From NCBI RefSeq assembly GCF_018613605.1, contig NZ_JAGGPU010000029.1, forward strand, positions 1-32,952: a stretch of DNA of 32,952 nucleotides. Reading direction: 5' to 3'. This document shows positions 31,352-32,952 of this stretch, in pieces. Position 1 is the first letter of the stretch. Each line of letters starts with the position of its first letter. Position numbers and translations under genes: made by a program. The notes under the pieces are model-generated. The model saw only the letters and a list, made by a program, of their open reading frames with translations. It was not told where the DNA came from and ran no database searches. Origin of the DNA: Pedobacter sp. ISL-64 (GTDB lineage: Bacteria > Bacteroidota > Bacteroidia > Sphingobacteriales > Sphingobacteriaceae).

Positions 31352-32563
31352 CTAATGGTATTTCTTTAAGCTCCTTAAACAGATAAACAATCCGATTAAA
31401 GTTAACACCGCGCTCAATATAAATGGTGCGCCCGGAAAATAAACCGGAGCCTTGCCTTCGATAAAATAAGCAAATATATGTGTCATTACCCAAGGGGCAA
31501 ATATGGCCGCTAAACTTTGTAAACCCGTTAAAACGCCCTGCATTTCACCTTGTGCATTCGAAGGTACCTGATTCGAAATCAAGCCCTGCATGGCCGGTCC
31601 ACAGATTCCGGCTAAACCATAAGGAAGCATAAAAGCAAACATCATCCAGCCCTTGCTTGCAAAAGCAAAAGCGATGAAGCCTATGATGTATAAAATGAGA
31701 CCAAAGTAAACCGCTTTCTTTTCTCCGATTTTGGGAAGGATCACCCTTATTAAACCACCTTGAACAAGGCCCACAACCAAGCCCACAAAACCTAATGAAT
31801 AGCCTACCCATGCAGCATCCCATTTGAATTTCTCCATGGTATAAAATGTCCAGTTGGATTGAACAGCGTGACTGGCAAAATATAATAAGAATAAGGTAGC
31901 CATTAAGCCCAATAATGCAGGGTACTTGCCAATGCTTAACAATGAACCGATTGGATTTGCTCTTTTCCAGTCAAAAGCCCTGCGTTTTTCAACAGGTAAA
32001 GATTCTGGCAGTATAAAATAACCGTAAAGCCAGTTAATTAAAGATAAACCTGCAGCAATCATAAAAGGAACCCGGGTACCAAAATGGCTGAAAACCCCAC
32101 CTAAAACCGGACCTAAGATAAATCCAACACCAAATGCTGCACCAACCAAGCCGAAGTTTTGCGCTCTTTTTTCTGGAGGGGAAACATCAGCAATGTATGC
32201 CTGTGCGGTTGTAAAACTTGCACCTGTTATTCCTGCAATAATCCTTCCTACAAATAACCAAACAATAGAAGGGGCGAAAGCTAAAAAGATGTAATCGATA
32301 CCTAAACCGAACAAAGAGCTTAATAATACCGGTCTTCGTCCGTACCGATCGCTCATTGCACCAATAATTGGAGAGAATATAAATTGTACTGATGCATATG
32401 CAAGGGTGAGCCAGCCACCATATTCTGCCGCTAAACCGAAGCCACCGCCAGTGAAATCCTGAATAAGTTTTGGTAAAACCGGAATGATCAACCCAAAACC
32501 CGTAAAATCGATCAGGAGGGTAACCATAATAAAACTCATTGCAGATTTCTTTCCGTTTGCCAT
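31352..32563 (-). CDS. MFS transporter, TetA-like (DHA1 family)
   Basis: A drug/H+ antiporter-type protein with twelve hydrophobic segments. I start it at the ATG at 32563 (403 residues, MANGKKSAMSFIMVTLLIDF). The upstream ATG at 32584 lies inside the promoter's -7 box, so it is unlikely to be used. Motif A, GAMSDRYGRRPVLL, is between helices 2 and 3, and GFGLIIPVLPKLI in helix 1 with AFGVGFILGPVLGG (motif C) in helix 5 mark the TetA/Bcr-like antiporters. The family includes tetracycline exporters, but close chromosomal relatives often have no known substrate, so I do not call resistance. Convergent with phoH. Confidence 0.9.
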   Translation of the reverse strand: MANGKKSAMSFIMVTLLIDFTGFGLIIPVLPKLIQDFTGGGFGLAAEYGGWLTLAYASVQFIFSPIIGAMSDRYGRRPVLLSSLFGLGIDYIFLAFAPSIVWLFVGRIIAGITGASFTTAQAYIADVSPPEKRAQNFGLVGAAFGVGFILGPVLGGVFSHFGTRVPFMIAAGLSLINWLYGYFILPESLPVEKRRAFDWKRANPIGSLLSIGKYPALLGLMATLFLLYFASHAVQSNWTFYTMEKFKWDAAWVGYSLGFVGLVVGLVQGGLIRVILPKIGEKKAVYFGLILYIIGFIAFAFASKGWMMFAFMLPYGLAGICGPAMQGLISNQVPSNAQGEMQGVLTGLQSLAAIFAPWVMTHIFAYFIEGKAPVYFPGAPFILSAVLTLIGLFICLRSLKKYH

Positions 32564-32581
32564 TATATGTAATTTGAAACG

Positions 32582-32589
32582 CAAAAGTA
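32582..32589 (-). promoter_or_regulatory. -7 promoter box of the MFS gene
   Basis: The minus strand reads TACTTTTG, a perfect TAnnTTTG. Transcription would start near 32576, giving a 13-base leader before the ATG at 32563. No clear -33 element is seen. Confidence 0.55.
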
Positions 32590-32640
32590 TCAGAATTAGT
32601 TAAGATTGTAAATTTTAGTTCTCTACAAACTCAATTACAA

Positions 32641-32669
32641 ACCTAGTAGGTTTTTGAAACCTGCGAGGT
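32641..32669. repeat. Imperfect palindrome CCTAGTAGG / CCTGCGAGG
   Basis: ACCTAGTAGGTTT (32641-32653) pairs with AAACCTGCGAGGT (32657-32669) in 11 of 13 positions. Similar AACCT...AGGTT palindromes are common intergenic repeats in Bacteroidota. Confidence 0.55.
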
Positions 32670-32706
32670 TTAGATCCAAATATGAGAGGTTTAGATCCAA
32701 ATATGA
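32665..32706. repeat. Two tandem 21-base repeats
   Basis: Two perfect copies (32665-32685 and 32686-32706) of a 21-base unit starting GAGGTTTAGATCC. It overlaps the right arm of the palindrome before it. Confidence 0.9.
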
Positions 32707-32759
32707 AATACTGTCCTCTGTTTATAAACCTGATATAGCGGAAAGCCCGCAATGAGGTA

Positions 32760-32952
32760 TGGACTGCCCCCAAAAAGTTGGACACTTTAATCGGAGCATT
32801 TTATGAGCAGAAAAATTAAGTATAGCCTGGAATTTAAACTGGCTATCATCGATCAGGTCTTAAGTAGAGAGAAACCTATGGTTTCAATCTCAAGGGAAAA
32901 TGGTATCGAACGGCGTATGGTCTATCAGTGGGTAGAGTTCTATAAACGTTTT
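32760..32952 (+). mobile_element. Left end of an IS3-family insertion sequence (cut by window edge)
   Basis: Starts with a terminal inverted repeat of IS3 type (TGGACTGCCCCCAAAAAG, then TTGGACACTTT). A transposase frame opens 43 bases inside. The exact outer base (32760 here) is set by the usual TG end. The right end and target duplication lie outside the window. Confidence 0.75.
32803..32952 (+). CDS. IS3-family transposase, orfA, partial
   Basis: Fifty codons from the ATG at 32803 to the window edge, with no stop. The product (MSRKIKYSLEFKLAIIDQVL, then SISRENGIERRMVYQWVEFYKRF) is the helix-turn-helix DNA-binding part of IS3/IS150-type OrfA. It would bind the terminal repeats. The OrfB integrase with its DDE triad would follow outside the window. 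Orientation is rightwards, and the frame is intact as far as seen. Confidence 0.8.
   Translation, partial: MSRKIKYSLEFKLAIIDQVLSREKPMVSISRENGIERRMVYQWVEFYKRF

Noticed and set aside
32564..32584. 7-residue N-terminal extension of the MFS transporter
   Set aside because: Its ATG lies in the -7 promoter box, so it would not be on the mRNA if that promoter is used.
1..32952. CRISPR array, tRNA, rRNA, prophage, defence island
   Set aside because: No regularly spaced repeats, no tRNA-like cloverleaf or CCA end, and no phage or defence genes were recognised anywhere in the window.

Overview
This window looks like chromosomal DNA of a Bacteroidota bacterium, most likely Pedobacter or a close relative in Sphingobacteriaceae. 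Signs are the protein types, the AT-rich intergenic DNA, the lack of clear Shine-Dalgarno sequences, and promoters of the Bacteroidota type (TTTG ... TAnnTTTG), seen best in front of the SRP RNA gene. Almost all of it is core metabolism and housekeeping. I see no CRISPR array, prophage, tRNA or rRNA.

Layout. 1-295: non-coding edge with dyads and a shared terminator. 296-955 (-): transaldolase-like aldolase fsa. 1045-1141 (-): SRP RNA gene ffs. 1564-7533 (+): gltB-gltD, the two subunits of glutamate synthase. 7611-7804: frameshifted remnant of an IS4-like transposase. 7989-12057 (-): OmpA-family porin-like protein, a YdeI/OmdA protein, a SpoU RNA methyltransferase and galK. 12134-13581 (+): galM and a DUF1398 protein. 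13645-17105 (-): nucleoside phosphorylase, YigZ/IMPACT protein, EamA transporter and ribD, the last three packed end to end. 17186-18073 (+): prmC. 18200-19099 (-): xerD-type recombinase. 19149-19565 (+): aroQ. 19753-21644 (-): glycosyltransferase and LpxL-like acyltransferase, a cell-envelope pair. 21684-25100 (+): WbqC protein, CorA and MgtE, two unrelated magnesium transporters side by side. 25212-26213 (+): bioB. 26417-26827 (-): Ohr peroxidase. 26947-29106 (-): FUSC membrane protein. 29107-29859: a 753-base gap that is the most interesting part. 29860-31212 (+): PIN-PhoH ATPase. 31352-32563 (-): TetA-like MFS exporter. 32760 to the edge: left end of an IS3-family element.

The most notable non-coding signals are these. 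(1) The gap 29107-29859 carries five same-orientation DnaA-box-like 9-mers, then a promoter and a Rho-independent terminator that frame a purine-rich segment of about 370 bases with no credible gene. It may be a replication origin, a DnaA-responsive promoter, an unknown RNA gene, or a mix of these. (2) Several start codons (ribD, prmC, the FUSC gene, possibly phoH and galK) sit only 4-5 bases after a TAnnTTTG box, which predicts leaderless mRNAs. (3) Several families of short palindromic repeats fill the gaps between genes, above all TGTCAGATG hairpins and nested CGTCATTTCGA elements.
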